The notes below the pieces were generated by a model. It made no database searches and was not told the DNA's origin. It worked only from the letters and a program-made list of their open reading frames with translations. Made by a program: the position numbers and the translations under genes. 64,000 bases of DNA from Paraburkholderia gardini. Lineage in GTDB: Bacteria > Pseudomonadota > Gammaproteobacteria > Burkholderiales > Burkholderiaceae. Positions 35,251 to 45,281 of the stretch are shown one piece after another. Location: assembly GCF_907164575.1 (NCBI RefSeq), contig NZ_CAJQYY010000013.1, positions 1-64,000 of the forward strand, given 5' to 3'. Each line of letters begins with the position of its first letter. Within the stretch, counting starts at the first letter, position 1.

Positions 35251-35326
35251 TGGTGCGCCCGGCTGGGATCGAACCAGCAACCCCTGCCTTCGGAGGGCAG
35301 TACTCTATCCATTGAGCTACGGGCGC
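35251..35326 (-). tRNA. tRNA-Arg (anticodon CCG)
   Basis: A 76-base cloverleaf on the minus strand beginning GCGCCCGTAGCTC and ending in encoded CCA. The anticodon arm is CTGCC-CTCCGAA-GGCAG with anticodon CCG, decoding CGG. The acceptor stem (GCGCCCG with CGGGCGC), D arm and T arm (GGTTCGATCCC) are all intact. Confidence 0.97.
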
Positions 35327-35621
35327 ATTTCACGAAAAACGCCGCAAAATCAACGGAAGCGGCGCCAAAGCGAGACCGAGAGCATACCGGGTTTCGGGTG
35401 ACCCGTCCACCGCCCCGCCCGCTGAAGCCCGTCCGGCGGCCTTCGACATGTCACCGCGACATCCCGGCGCGATACGAAAGATTCGCGTAAACGCCTACTG
35501 AAGAGCGTCCTGCCGGCTCGCCGCCGTCGAAACGTTGCGTCTATAATCGTCCTCGTAATAAAAGAACAGGTCGTTGCCGTCACGCTGTACCGCTCACAAT
35601 ATCCCCGGAGACGAGACAAGC

Positions 35622-36527
35622 ATGAGCGAAGCACCCCACGGAAATCCGATCAAGACACCCGCACAGCTACTCGCTGCGATCATCGCCGGATTTGCAATCC
35701 CAATCGTCATCATCGTTCTGCTGGCCTACTACGTCGATAACGGCACGCGCACCGGCGCCGGCACCGACGGGCTCACCGACGCCGCGGTCGACCAGCGGAT
35801 CACCCCGCTAGCCCAGGTCGACATCCGCGACGCCAACGCGCCGCGCGTCTACAAAACCGGCGAGGAAGTCTACAAGGCCGTCTGCTTTGCCTGTCACGCC
35901 GCGGGCACCGCGGGCGCACCGAAATTCACCAATACCGCCGACTGGGCGCCGCGCATCGCGCAAGGCTTCGATACGTTGTGGCACACGGCGCTGACCGGCA
36001 AGGGCGCGATGCCCGCGCGCGGCGGCACGAGCCCGGACGACTACAGCGATTACGAAATCGGCCGCGCCGTCGCCTACATGGCGAACAACGCAGGCGCCAA
36101 TTTCGCCGACCCACCCGTGCCGGCTGTCGGCGCTGCCGCAGGCGCATCGGGTGCTGCAGCCGCTTCGGGTGCAGCGACGACAGGTGCCTCAGATGCTGGC
36201 GCAGCGCAGGCCGCAGCAGCAATGGCTGCCATGGCGAACGTCCCGCAAGCAGCGCCCGCTTCTGGCGCGGCGCAGAGCGCGGACGCCTCGCAGGCCGGCA
36301 AAACGCTCTACACGCAGGTGTGTCAGGCCTGCCACGCGACTGGCGTGCTCAACGCGCCGAAGTACGGCGACAAGGAAGCGTGGGCGCCGCGTCTGAAGGA
36401 TTCGATGGAGACGGTCTACAACTACGCGCTCCACGGCAAGGGCGCGATGCCGCCGAAGGGTGGCTCGAACGCGTCCGACGCCGACGTGAAAGCCGCCGTC
36501 GACTACATGGTCAGCGCGGCGAAGTAA
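35622..36527 (+). CDS. Membrane-anchored dihaem cytochrome c (c5 type)
   Basis: A 301-residue protein with one N-terminal membrane span (residues about 16-37) and two class I cytochrome c domains. Haem motifs are CFACH at 88-92 and CQACH at 234-238. Each is followed by a Gly-Ala-Met-Pro motif (GKGAMPARGG and GKGAMPPKGG) supplying the Met ligand. An Ala/Ser-rich linker of about 60 residues joins them. It would shuttle electrons at the periplasmic face of the membrane towards a terminal oxidase. The start is chosen to give MSEAPHGNPIKTPAQ after a GGAGACGAG site. It is monocistronic and ends at a strong terminator. Confidence 0.9.
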   Translation: MSEAPHGNPIKTPAQLLAAIIAGFAIPIVIIVLLAYYVDNGTRTGAGTDGLTDAAVDQRITPLAQVDIRDANAPRVYKTGEEVYKAVCFACHAAGTAGAPKFTNTADWAPRIAQGFDTLWHTALTGKGAMPARGGTSPDDYSDYEIGRAVAYMANNAGANFADPPVPAVGAAAGASGAAAASGAATTGASDAGAAQAAAAMAAMANVPQAAPASGAAQSADASQAGKTLYTQVCQACHATGVLNAPKYGDKEAWAPRLKDSMETVYNYALHGKGAMPPKGGSNASDADVKAAVDYMVSAAK

Positions 36528-36559
36528 CGCGGGTTTCAGTCCGACCCGGCGGGCAAAAC

Positions 36560-36603
36560 AAAAATCCCTGCGACCGCATCGCGCGTCGCAGGGATTTTTT
36601 TTT
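36560..36603. terminator. Bidirectional intrinsic terminator
   Basis: An 11-bp stem (36564-36574 with 36585-36595) flanked by an A-rich run on the left and nine T on the right. It serves the cytochrome c gene on the plus strand and, through the A-rich flank, the convergent rep gene on the minus strand. Confidence 0.88.
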
Positions 36604-36661
36604 CGCCCGTTTCGTCCGTTTTGTCCGCTGCAAAACCCCTGAACCGCGCAAAAAACGAACC

Positions 36662-38746
36662 TCAGGGCTTCTGCAACAACGCCTTGAGACTGGCGAGCCG
36701 GTCTTTCGGCGACATCGGCGCTTCTTCGGGCGTGGGCGGCGGGCCTTCGTCGAGCGCCATCTCGGGGATGAATCGCGACGGCTCGCACACCACCGTTTCC
36801 CGCGCGCGCTTGCGCTTCTTGCACCAGTTCAGATGCAGGCTGCGCTGTGCGCGCGTGATCGCGACATACATCAACCGGCGCTCTTCCTCGATACGGCCTT
36901 CGTCGACGGGACCGTCGTCGGAGCCGCCACGGTGCGGCATGATGCCCTCCTCGACGCCCACCAGAAACACATGCGGATATTCGAGCCCTTTCGATGCATG
37001 TACCGTCGAGAGACGCACGGCGTCCGGGTCTTCTTCCTTGCCTTCGAGCATCGACATCAGCGCCACCGTCTGGATCAGGCCCAGCAGGTTCTTGCCGGTG
37101 TCGGCGAGGCCGTCGGCGTTATCGAAACCGGTCGCCTCGCTGCCCGCTTCGGGCTCGGGCTTCGTGCCCTTACGCTTCAACCACTCCAGAAACTCCAGCA
37201 CGTTCTGCCATTTCGACTGCGCCTGGCGCTCGTCGAACGCGTCGTACAGATACGCTTCGTAATGGATCGCGTCCATCAGGTCGTCGAGGACGGTCGTCGC
37301 GGCGTCGGTATCGGCGCGGTCCGTCAAACGCTGCATGAAATCGCAGAATGTCCGCAGCGGCTCGACCTGACGCGCCGACAGCCGCGCCTCGATGCCGCCC
37401 ATATACACGGCCTCGAACAGCGACACCTTCGCCTGTCCGGCGAACGAGCCGAGCGCCTCCAACGTCGTATTGCCGACGCCGCGCCGCGGCGTGGTGATCG
37501 CGCGGATGAACGCGGGATCGTCGTCGGCGTTGGCGATGAGGCGCAGATAGGCGCAGATGTCCTTGATCTCGGCCTTGTCGAAAAACGACTGGCCGCCCGA
37601 CAGCACGTACGGAATCCGCTCGCGCCGTAGCACCTGCTCGAAGATGCGCGCCTGGAAGTTGCCGCGATACAGGATCGCGTAGTCGCGAAACTGCGCGCGC
37701 CGCTCGAACTTGTGCGCGGACAGCCGGAACACGACCGACTCGGCCTCGTGCTCTTCGTCGTTGCACGGCGTGACACTAATCGTGTCGCCCATGCCGTGCT
37801 CGGACCACAGCGTCTTCTCGAAGAGCTTCGGATTGTTCGCGATCACGTTGTTCGCGGCGGTCAGGATGCGCACCGTCGACCGGTAATTCTGCTCGAGCTT
37901 GACTACATGCAGCTTCGGGAAATCCTTGCCGAGCTGCGCGAGATTCTCCAGCGTCGCGCCGCGCCAGCCGTAGATCGCCTGATCGTCGTCGCCCACCGCG
38001 GTGAACGCGGCGCGCGGGCCGGCCAGCTGCTTCAGCAGCTCGTACTGGCACGCGTTGGTGTCCTGATACTCGTCGATCAGCAGATAGCGCAGCTTGTTCT
38101 GCCAGCGGTCGCGCACCTGCTCGTTCCGCGCGAAGAGTTCGGCGGGCAAACGGATCAGGTCGTCGAAATCGACGGCCTGATACGCGTGCAGCGTCGCGAC
38201 GTAATTGCGATAGACGATCGCGGCCTGATGCTCGTCTTCGTTCGAGGCGAGCGTCATCGCCTCTTCGGGCATGATCAGACCGTTTTTCCACAGCGAAATG
38301 ATCGACTGGATCTTGCGGATCAAACCCTTGTCCGTCGAGCCGACCTGCTCCTGGACCATGCCGAAACAGTCGTCGGAATCCATGATCGAAAACTGCGGCT
38401 TCAGGCCGACGTGTTCGGCCTCCTGACGCAGAATCTGCACGCCGAGCGAGTGGAACGTACACACGGTCAGCTGGTTGACGGGCACCTTGCGGCCTTCCTT
38501 GCCGGGCGTGGTCAGCGTTTTGCCCTCGAGCAGCTTGCCGATGCGCTCGCGCATTTCCGCGGCGGCCTTGTTGGTGAACGTGAGGGCGGCGATATGGCGC
38601 GGCTCGAACCCCTTGGCCTCGATCAGGTGCGCGATTTTCTGGGTGATCACGCGCGTCTTGCCGCTGCCCGCGCCGGCGAGCACGAGACATGGACCATCGA
38701 GATAGCGCACCGCTTCGTTCTGGGCGGAGTTCAGGCCTGCGGACAT
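36662..38746 (-). CDS. rep: ATP-dependent DNA helicase Rep
   Basis: A 694-residue superfamily 1A 3'-5' helicase. Motifs in order: Q motif LNSAQNEAV, Walker A LAGAGSGKT (Lys30), Ia TFTNKAAAEMRERIG, II LLIDEYQDTN, III VGDDDQAIYGWRGA, IV EQNYRS, V VHASKGLEYPHVFLVG and VI RRLMYVAITRAQ. Overall similarity to E. coli Rep is high along the whole length and exceeds that to UvrD (e.g. ILYRGNFQARIFEQVLR). Rep removes proteins ahead of the replication fork. The start MSAGLNSAQ replaces an in-frame extension of 69 codons that lacks family similarity. Confidence 0.93.
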   Translation of the reverse strand: MSAGLNSAQNEAVRYLDGPCLVLAGAGSGKTRVITQKIAHLIEAKGFEPRHIAALTFTNKAAAEMRERIGKLLEGKTLTTPGKEGRKVPVNQLTVCTFHSLGVQILRQEAEHVGLKPQFSIMDSDDCFGMVQEQVGSTDKGLIRKIQSIISLWKNGLIMPEEAMTLASNEDEHQAAIVYRNYVATLHAYQAVDFDDLIRLPAELFARNEQVRDRWQNKLRYLLIDEYQDTNACQYELLKQLAGPRAAFTAVGDDDQAIYGWRGATLENLAQLGKDFPKLHVVKLEQNYRSTVRILTAANNVIANNPKLFEKTLWSEHGMGDTISVTPCNDEEHEAESVVFRLSAHKFERRAQFRDYAILYRGNFQARIFEQVLRRERIPYVLSGGQSFFDKAEIKDICAYLRLIANADDDPAFIRAITTPRRGVGNTTLEALGSFAGQAKVSLFEAVYMGGIEARLSARQVEPLRTFCDFMQRLTDRADTDAATTVLDDLMDAIHYEAYLYDAFDERQAQSKWQNVLEFLEWLKRKGTKPEPEAGSEATGFDNADGLADTGKNLLGLIQTVALMSMLEGKEEDPDAVRLSTVHASKGLEYPHVFLVGVEEGIMPHRGGSDDGPVDEGRIEEERRLMYVAITRAQRSLHLNWCKKRKRARETVVCEPSRFIPEMALDEGPPPTPEEAPMSPKDRLASLKALLQKP

Positions 38747-39007
38747 CGTTGACTGGAAGGTAGTGCGGTTGAGAGCGAGTGGATGAAGACCCGCCCGGAG
38801 GCACGCGGCCTGGCGGAGTACCGGATGCGTGTGAGCGCTTGCCAGGCCACGCTTTCCCGGCTCGGGCCGCCAGCACGAGACCCGCGATGTTAACACGGAT
38901 GAAAGCCCCGCTGACGCCATGCGGGAGAACGCTAACACCGGCCGCCGTGTCACAATTACAGCGTTGCGCGCCGCCCCCGCCGCGCGCCGCTCCTGCAGGA
39001 AATTCGC

Positions 39008-40069
39008 ATGTCTTCGTCACTGAAAACAGGGTTGATGGGCTACGGTTTTGCCGGCGCCACGTTCCATGCGCCCGTGATCGACAACTGCGGCCGCGCAAGC
39101 GTCGCGGCGATCGCGACGAGCCAGCCCGCCAAAGCACTCGCCGACTATCCGGACGCGTCGGTCGTGCCGGACCTCGACGCGCTGCTCGCGCTCCCCGATA
39201 TCGAGTGCGTCGTCATCGCGACGCCGAACGACACCCACTTCGATCTCGCGAAGCGCGTGCTCGAAGCAGGCAAACACGTGGTCGTCGACAAGCCGGTCAC
39301 GCTCTCCGCCGCCGACGCCCGCACGCTCGCCGACCTCGCCCGCCAGAAGAAGCTCGTGTTCGCACCCTTTCACAACCGCCGCTGGGACGGCGATTTCTTG
39401 ACGGTGCGCGATCTGGTCGCGAGCGGCGAGCTGGGCCGCATCACGCATTTCGAATCGCACTTCGACCGCTTCCGGCCGCTCGTCAAGCCACGCTGGCGTG
39501 AGGAAGCGGCGCGCGGCGGCGGCCTGCTGTTCGATCTCGGGCCGCATCTGATCGACCAGGCGCTGGTGCTGTTCGGCGTGCCGTCGACAATCATGGCCAC
39601 GGTCGGCATTCATCGCGACGAAGGCACGGCGCCGGATTATGTCCACCTGCAATTCGGCTATCCGGACAAGGAAATCGTGCTGCACGCCACGGCGCTCGCG
39701 GCCATCGCGCCGCCGCGCTTCGCGATTCACGGCACGCGCGGCAGCTACGTGAAGTTCGGCCTCGATACGCAGGAAGACCAGCTGAAAGCCGGTCTGCATC
39801 CGGGCGACGTCGAATTCGGCGGCGGCAATGAACCTGGCGTTCTGCGCGAACTGGATGGCGAGCTTGAAGTAGAGCGCCCACTGCCGACACGCGACGGCGA
39901 ATACGCGAACTTCTACCGGTCGCTTGCAGCCACGATCCACGACGGCCAGGCGTTCCCGATCTGTCCCGAAGAAGCGGTCGACGTCATGACCATCATCGAA
40001 CTGGCGAACCAGAGCGCGCGCGAAGGCCGTCGCCTGCCGTTCCAGCGCATCGGCGCGCGCACCGCCTGA
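39008..40069 (+). CDS. Gfo/Idh/MocA-family oxidoreductase
   Basis: A 353-residue NAD(P)-dependent dehydrogenase with an N-terminal Rossmann fold (GLMGYGFAGATFHAPVI, residues 6-22), the EKP-type motif (HVVVDKPVTLSAADARTL) and a C-terminal substrate domain (EEAARGGGLLFDLGPHLIDQ with the catalytic His). Similar to YdgJ-type proteins of unknown physiological substrate, likely a sugar or cyclitol. AGGAAAT precedes the ATG. It is divergent from rep and not obviously part of an operon. Confidence 0.88.
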   Translation: MSSSLKTGLMGYGFAGATFHAPVIDNCGRASVAAIATSQPAKALADYPDASVVPDLDALLALPDIECVVIATPNDTHFDLAKRVLEAGKHVVVDKPVTLSAADARTLADLARQKKLVFAPFHNRRWDGDFLTVRDLVASGELGRITHFESHFDRFRPLVKPRWREEAARGGGLLFDLGPHLIDQALVLFGVPSTIMATVGIHRDEGTAPDYVHLQFGYPDKEIVLHATALAAIAPPRFAIHGTRGSYVKFGLDTQEDQLKAGLHPGDVEFGGGNEPGVLRELDGELEVERPLPTRDGEYANFYRSLAATIHDGQAFPICPEEAVDVMTIIELANQSAREGRRLPFQRIGARTA

Positions 40070-40200
40070 CAGCGTCGAAAGAGAGCAAATCGCCAGAAAC
40101 CAGCCGGCCGGCCTGTCATCGGGCGACGCCGGCCACAGCCAGGATTTCTGGTGCGCAAACCCGGCTCACGCAGCGTCGGCGCGGGCCGCGCCGTCTCAAT

Positions 40201-40229
40201 TTGACAAGGTAGAGGGGCTCGCGTACATT
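40201..40229 (+). promoter_or_regulatory. Sigma-70 promoter of the gcv operon
   Basis: TTGACA at 40201-40206, 17-base spacer, TACATT at 40224-40229. It lies just upstream of the glycine riboswitch, so the predicted transcript starts with the first aptamer. Confidence 0.75.
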
Positions 40230-40239
40230 CGCCGCACGC

Positions 40240-40330
40240 GTCGGGAGAGCGTGCTGGCCGCTGGACATCGCAGGCCGCGCCGCCGAAGGGGCACACCCGC
40301 AAACTCTCAGGCAAAAGGACCGACTGCGTC
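40240..40330 (+). ncRNA. Glycine riboswitch, aptamer 1
   Basis: Contains the conserved glycine-aptamer pieces in order: GGGAGAG, CGCCGAAGGGGCA, AACTCTCAGGCAAAAGGACCGAC. The GGAGAG arm pairs with CTCTC to close the element. It is the first of two tandem aptamers in front of gcvT. Confidence 0.92.
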
Positions 40331-40387
40331 GAAGAACCCGTTTCGTCAGATCAATCTCTGATCGTCGCAAACGGACGTTTTTCGCAC

Positions 40388-40520
40388 TCTGGAGAGCGGC
40401 AGTAGCCATCGTTGCGATTCCATCGCGCGACCGGCAGGCTGCCCACCGAAGGGGCGCGCGTTCACCGTGACAGATTCACTGATCCGGTAGCGCAATCTCT
40501 CAGGTATCGAGGACAGAGGG
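40388..40520 (+). ncRNA. Glycine riboswitch, aptamer 2
   Basis: Second aptamer with CTGGAGAGCGGC, CACCGAAGGGGCGC and ATCTCTCAGGTATCGAGGACAG. It has a longer variable arm than the first. Paired aptamers permit sharp glycine-dependent control of the cleavage operon, usually turning expression on when glycine is plentiful. Confidence 0.9.
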
Positions 40521-40522
40521 GT

Positions 40523-40572
40523 CATGCATCCGGTCGATCGCAGGCACACGGCCGCGAGCGACCGGATGCATG
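40523..40572 (+). promoter_or_regulatory. 14-bp inverted repeat after the riboswitch, candidate expression platform
   Basis: Perfect 14-base arms (40523-40536 and 40559-40572) with a 22-base loop, directly after aptamer 2 and 33 bases before the gcvT start. There is no T tract, so it may control ribosome access or use another mechanism instead of intrinsic termination. Confidence 0.6.
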
Positions 40573-40605
40573 GCCTTTCCTGATTCGCGAGACGCCCGAG
40601 GCCCC

Positions 40606-41724
40606 ATGACCGAACTCAAACACACCCCGCTCCACGCGACGCATCGCGCGCTCAACGCCCGCATGGTCGACTTTGGCGGCTGGGACATGCCCGTCAACTA
40701 CGGCTCGCAGATTGACGAACACCACGCCGTGCGCACCGATGCCGGCATGTTCGACGTCTCGCACATGTGCGTCGTCGATTTCACCGGCGACAAGGTTCGC
40801 CCCTTCTTCGAATTCGCACTGGCGAACAACGTCGCCAAACTGCAAACGCCCGGTCGCGCGCTTTACTCGTGCCTGCTGAATCCCGAAGGCGGCGTGATCG
40901 ACGACCTGATCGTGTACTACTTCAGCGAGGATCATTTCCGCGTCGTCGTGAACGCCGGCACCGCCGACAAGGACATCGCCTGGTTCAACCGGCTGAACGC
41001 GGAACGCGGCGCCGGCCTGAAAATCGCGCCGCGCCGCGACTACGCGATCGTCGCCGTACAGGGCCCGAACGCACGCGAAAAGGTCTGGCAAACCGTGCCA
41101 GCCGCCCGCCCCGCCACTGAAGCGCTGAAACCGTTCAACGCCGCGCGCGTCGCGGATACGCCGTTTGGCGAACTGACCGTCGCGCGCACCGGCTATACGG
41201 GCGAAGACGGCTTCGAAATCATCGTCCCGGCCACGCACGTCGACGCGCTGTGGAAAGCGTTGCAGGCACAGGGCGTGCGCCCCTGCGGTCTGGGCGCGCG
41301 CGACACGCTGCGCCTCGAGGCGGGCATGAACCTGTACGGCCAGGATATGGACGACGGCGTCTCGCCGCTCGACGCCGGCCTCGCATGGACGGTCGATCTC
41401 GTGAATGCGCGCGACTTTGTCGGGCGCGCGAAACTGGAGGCGCACGGCTCGCGCTCGGCGTTCGTCGGCCTGATCCTGCAGAAGGAAAACGGCAAGGCGG
41501 GCGGCGTGCTGCGCGCGCACCAGACGGTGGTCACGCCCCACGGCGACGGCGAAATCACAAGCGGCACGTTTTCGCCGACGATGCAGGAATCGATCGCCTT
41601 TGCGCGCGTGCCGAAGGGCGTGCAGCCGGGCGACGTCGTCCATGTGCGGATTCGCGACAAAGCGCTGCCCGCAAGCGTGGTAAAACTGCCGTTCGTGCGC
41701 AATGGCAAGGTGCTCGCCGCCTGA
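40606..41724 (+). CDS. gcvT: Glycine cleavage system T protein (aminomethyltransferase)
   Basis: A 372-residue tetrahydrofolate-dependent enzyme that releases ammonia from aminomethyl-lipoyl H protein and forms 5,10-methylene-THF. Seen: [27 protein letters not shown] at the N-terminus (split as HALNARM and FGGWDMP motifs), [13 protein letters not shown], and [20 protein letters not shown] with the folate-site residues. The start MTELKHTPL is preferred to an ATG 12 codons upstream. First gene of gcvT-gcvH-gcvP under the glycine riboswitch. Confidence 0.97.
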   Translation: MTELKHTPLHATHRALNARMVDFGGWDMPVNYGSQIDEHHAVRTDAGMFDVSHMCVVDFTGDKVRPFFEFALANNVAKLQTPGRALYSCLLNPEGGVIDDLIVYYFSEDHFRVVVNAGTADKDIAWFNRLNAERGAGLKIAPRRDYAIVAVQGPNAREKVWQTVPAARPATEALKPFNAARVADTPFGELTVARTGYTGEDGFEIIVPATHVDALWKALQAQGVRPCGLGARDTLRLEAGMNLYGQDMDDGVSPLDAGLAWTVDLVNARDFVGRAKLEAHGSRSAFVGLILQKENGKAGGVLRAHQTVVTPHGDGEITSGTFSPTMQESIAFARVPKGVQPGDVVHVRIRDKALPASVVKLPFVRNGKVLAA

Positions 41725-41787
41725 GCCACGCGCGCGTCCATTCTTCAAGCCCAATCCAGCCAGCAAATAACGCAACAGGAGCATCCG

Positions 41788-42168
41788 ATGAGCATCCCGG
41801 CCGATCTGAAATACACCGAATCGCACGAATGGGTCCGCACCGAAGCCGACGGCACGCTGACGGTCGGCATCACCGATCACGCGCAGGAAGCGCTCGGCGA
41901 TATCGTTTTTCTCGAACTGCCGGAAGCCGGCCGCACGGTGACGGCCGGCGACGCCGTCGCGGTGATCGAATCCGTGAAGGCGGCTTCGGACATCTACGCG
42001 CCGGTTTCGGGCGAGATCGTCGAATCGAACACGGCGCTCGCCGACACGCCGGATTCCGTCAACAGCGCGCCGTATGACAGCTGGCTCTTCAAGGTCAAAC
42101 CCGCCGCCGGCGCCGCGACCGACCGTCTGATCGACGCCGACGCGTATTCGAAGTCCATCGGCGAGTAA
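41788..42168 (+). CDS. gcvH: Glycine cleavage system H protein
   Basis: A 126-residue lipoyl carrier. The lipoylated residue is Lys64 in [14 protein letters not shown]; the N-terminus [10 protein letters not shown] and the C-terminal AYSKSIGE end are typical. A strong CAGGAG site precedes the start. It shuttles the aminomethyl group between the P and T proteins and lies between their genes. Confidence 0.97.
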   Translation: MSIPADLKYTESHEWVRTEADGTLTVGITDHAQEALGDIVFLELPEAGRTVTAGDAVAVIESVKAASDIYAPVSGEIVESNTALADTPDSVNSAPYDSWLFKVKPAAGAATDRLIDADAYSKSIGE

Positions 42169-42235
42169 TTTTTCAACACGTCAGGTGCGGCGCCTGGCAC
42201 ATCAAGCCGGCGCGCCGCACTGCCAGGAACACCTC

Positions 42236-45166
42236 ATGAAGCTCGAACACCCGGATCGTCTGATGAACCGCACCCCTCTCTCGCTCGCCGCGCTCGAAGT
42301 GCATGACGCCTTCGCCGAACGGCACATCGGCCCGGATTCCGCCGATCAGCAGGCGATGCTCGAAGCCCTCGGCTTCGCGTCGCGCGCCGCGCTGATGGAC
42401 GCCGTGATTCCGAAGACGATCCGCCGCGGCGAAACGCTGCCGCTCGGCCCCTTCGCCCAGCCGAAGAGCGAAGCCGAAGCGCTCGCCGCGCTGCGCGAAC
42501 TCGCGGACAAGAACCAGGTGTTCCGCTCCTACATCGGTCAGGGCTACTACAACGCCCATACGCCGGCGGTCATCCTGCGTAACGTGCTGGAAAATCCGGC
42601 GTGGTACACGGCGTACACGCCGTATCAGCCGGAGATTTCGCAGGGGCGTCTCGAAGCCCTACTGAACTTCCAGCAGATGGTGATCGACCTGACCGGCCTG
42701 TCGATCTCCAACGCATCGCTGCTCGACGAAGCCACCGCCGCCGCCGAAGCGATGACGCTGCTGCAACGCGTCGGCCAGCCGAAGTCGAACGTGTTCTACA
42801 TCGCCGACGACGTCCTGCCGCAAACCATCGAAGTCGTGCAGACCCGCGCGAAGCCGGTCGGCATCGAAGTGAAGGTGGGCCCGGCGGCCGATGCCGCCGG
42901 CGCCAACGCGTTCGGCGTGCTGCTGCAATACCCGGGCGTGAACGGCGACGTGCGCGATTACCGCGCGCTGGCCGACGCCATCCACGCGGCGGGCGGCCAT
43001 GTGGTGGTCGCCGCCGACCTGCTCGCGCTGACCGTCCTGACGCCGCCGGGCGAATGGGGCGCGGACGTGGCCGTCGGCAACACGCAGCGCTTTGGCGTGC
43101 CGGTCGGCTTCGGCGGCCCGCACGCGGCGTATCTCGCCGTGCGCGACGAGTTCAAGCGCCAGATGCCGGGGCGCCTCGTCGGCGTGACCGTCGATGCGCA
43201 GGGCAATCCGGCGCTGCGTCTCGCGCTGCAAACCCGCGAGCAGCATATCCGCCGCGAGAAGGCCACGTCGAACGTGTGTACCGCGCAGGCCCTGCTCGCG
43301 ATCATGGCGAGCATGTACGCGGTCTATCACGGCCCGCAGGGTCTGAAGACGATCGCGCTGCGCGTGAACCGCATCGCCGCGCTGCTCGCCGAAGGCGCGA
43401 AGCAGCTCGGCTACACGCCCGTCAACGACACGTTCTTCGACACGCTCACGTTCGAAACCGGCGCGCGCACGCAGGCGCTGCACGACGCAGCGACGGCGAA
43501 GGGCATCAACCTGCGCCGCGTGAGCGAAACACGCGTCGGCGTTTCGGTCGACGAAACCACGAAACGCGGCGATCTCGTCGATCTGCTGGCAGCGTTCGCG
43601 CAGGCGGCGTTCGTGAACGACGTGCCGCAGGTCGACGCGCTGGACGCGGCACTGGGTGCGGCGGATTCGTTCCCGGCATCGCTGGAACGCACGAGCGCAT
43701 ACCTCACGCATCACGTGTTCAACCGTCACCATTCGGAGACGGAAATGCTGCGCTATCTGCGCAGCCTGTCGGACAAGGACCTCGCGCTCGACCGCTCGAT
43801 GATCCCGCTCGGCTCGTGCACGATGAAGCTGAACGCGACGTCGGAAATGCTGCCGGTCACGTGGCCGGAATTCGGCCAGATCCATCCGTTCGCGCCGGCC
43901 GAGCAAACCGTCGGCTACCGCGAAATGATCGATCAGCTCGAACAGATGCTGGTCGCGGCGACCGGCTACGCGGCCGTTTCGCTGCAACCGAACGCAGGCT
44001 CGCAGGGCGAATATGCGGGCTTGCTGATCATCCACGCGTACCACGCGTCGCGCGGCGAAGGCCATCGCAACGTCTGTCTGATTCCGGCTTCGGCGCACGG
44101 CACGAACCCGGCCTCGGCGCAGATGGCCGGCATGCAGGTCGTCGTCGTCGCGTGCGATGCGCAGGGCAACGTCGATATCGAAGACCTGAAGAAAAAAGCC
44201 GCGCAGCACGCCGACAAGCTCGCCGCGATCATGATCACGTATCCGTCGACGCACGGCGTGTTCGAAGCCAATGTGCGCGAAATCTGCGAGATCGTGCACG
44301 CGCACGGCGGCCAGGTGTATGTGGACGGCGCGAACATGAACGCGATGGTCGGTCTCACGGCGCCGGGCCAGTTCGGCGGCGACGTCTCGCACCTGAACCT
44401 GCACAAGACGTTCTGCATTCCGCACGGCGGCGGCGGACCGGGCGTCGGCCCGGTCGCGGTCGGCGCGCATCTGGCGAAATTCCTGCCGAACCAGACGTCG
44501 TCGGGCTATGAGCGCGACGCGAGCGGTATCGGCGCTGTGTCGGCCGCACCGTATGGCTCCGCTTCGATCCTGCCAATCTCGTGGATGTACATCGCGATGA
44601 TGGGCGCGAAGAACCTCACCGCCGCCAGCGAAGTCGCGATCCTCAACGCGAACTACGTCGCGAACCGGCTCGCGCCGCACTACCCGGTGCTGTATTCGGG
44701 CCCGGGCGGACTCGTCGCGCATGAATGCATTCTGGATTTGCGACCGATCAAGGATTCGAGCGGCATCAGCGTCGACGACGTCGCCAAGCGTCTGATGGAC
44801 TACGGTTTCCACGCGCCGACAATGAGTTTCCCGGTCCCGGGCACGCTGATGGTCGAGCCGACGGAATCGGAGTCGAAGGAAGAACTCGATCGCTTCATCG
44901 AAGCGATGATCGCGATCCGCGACGAAATCCGCGCCGTCGAGGAAGGCCGCGCCGATCGCGAGGACAATCCGTTGAAGCACGCGCCGCATACCGCGCAGGT
45001 CGTCGTCACCGACGACTGGAAGCATGCGTATGCACGTGAGACAGCCGCGTATCCGCTCAAGTCGCTGATCGCGCAGAAGTACTGGCCGCCGGTTGGCCGC
45101 GCGGACAACGTCTATGGCGACCGCAACCTGTTCTGCTCGTGCGTGCCGGTGGCGGACTACGAGTAA
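42236..45166 (+). CDS. gcvP: Glycine dehydrogenase (decarboxylating), P protein
   Basis: A 976-residue single-chain PLP decarboxylase with the two homologous halves of the alpha2-type enzyme. PLP Lys724 lies in [16 protein letters not shown]. Also seen: FIGQGYYN-like [27 protein letters not shown] and the C-terminal [10 protein letters not shown]. The start MKLEHPDRL follows AGGAACACC; a GTG 17 codons upstream is less likely. Length and order match other gammaproteobacterial and betaproteobacterial gcv operons. Confidence 0.97.
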   Translation: MKLEHPDRLMNRTPLSLAALEVHDAFAERHIGPDSADQQAMLEALGFASRAALMDAVIPKTIRRGETLPLGPFAQPKSEAEALAALRELADKNQVFRSYIGQGYYNAHTPAVILRNVLENPAWYTAYTPYQPEISQGRLEALLNFQQMVIDLTGLSISNASLLDEATAAAEAMTLLQRVGQPKSNVFYIADDVLPQTIEVVQTRAKPVGIEVKVGPAADAAGANAFGVLLQYPGVNGDVRDYRALADAIHAAGGHVVVAADLLALTVLTPPGEWGADVAVGNTQRFGVPVGFGGPHAAYLAVRDEFKRQMPGRLVGVTVDAQGNPALRLALQTREQHIRREKATSNVCTAQALLAIMASMYAVYHGPQGLKTIALRVNRIAALLAEGAKQLGYTPVNDTFFDTLTFETGARTQALHDAATAKGINLRRVSETRVGVSVDETTKRGDLVDLLAAFAQAAFVNDVPQVDALDAALGAADSFPASLERTSAYLTHHVFNRHHSETEMLRYLRSLSDKDLALDRSMIPLGSCTMKLNATSEMLPVTWPEFGQIHPFAPAEQTVGYREMIDQLEQMLVAATGYAAVSLQPNAGSQGEYAGLLIIHAYHASRGEGHRNVCLIPASAHGTNPASAQMAGMQVVVVACDAQGNVDIEDLKKKAAQHADKLAAIMITYPSTHGVFEANVREICEIVHAHGGQVYVDGANMNAMVGLTAPGQFGGDVSHLNLHKTFCIPHGGGGPGVGPVAVGAHLAKFLPNQTSSGYERDASGIGAVSAAPYGSASILPISWMYIAMMGAKNLTAASEVAILNANYVANRLAPHYPVLYSGPGGLVAHECILDLRPIKDSSGISVDDVAKRLMDYGFHAPTMSFPVPGTLMVEPTESESKEELDRFIEAMIAIRDEIRAVEEGRADREDNPLKHAPHTAQVVVTDDWKHAYARETAAYPLKSLIAQKYWPPVGRADNVYGDRNLFCSCVPVADYE

Positions 45167-45185
45167 TACCTGCCGCGTCATGGGA

Positions 45186-45217
45186 AACCGCGCGTCGCCG
45201 TTTCACGGCGCGCGGTT
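45186..45217 (+). terminator. Imperfect hairpin after gcvP, probable terminator
   Basis: Outer 7-bp stem and inner 5-bp stem with a 3-base bulge, 19 bases after the gcvP stop. It is followed by CTGTTGTTC, a weak T-rich tail. Confidence 0.55.
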
Positions 45218-45281
45218 CTGTTGTTCGGGACCGGGAACGGCTAACATCACACACCGAATCAGCCTGACCAGGGAGTTTCGC

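Noticed and set aside
36662..38746. uvrD
   Set aside because: The sequence follows E. coli Rep more closely through the central region, including the ILYRGN segment and the Q motif context.
42659..45181. A 840-codon open frame on the minus strand opposite gcvP
   Set aside because: It is the antisense shadow of a well-recognised gene. Its product is dominated by Arg, His, Asp and Val with no family motifs, as expected from GC-rich antisense codons.
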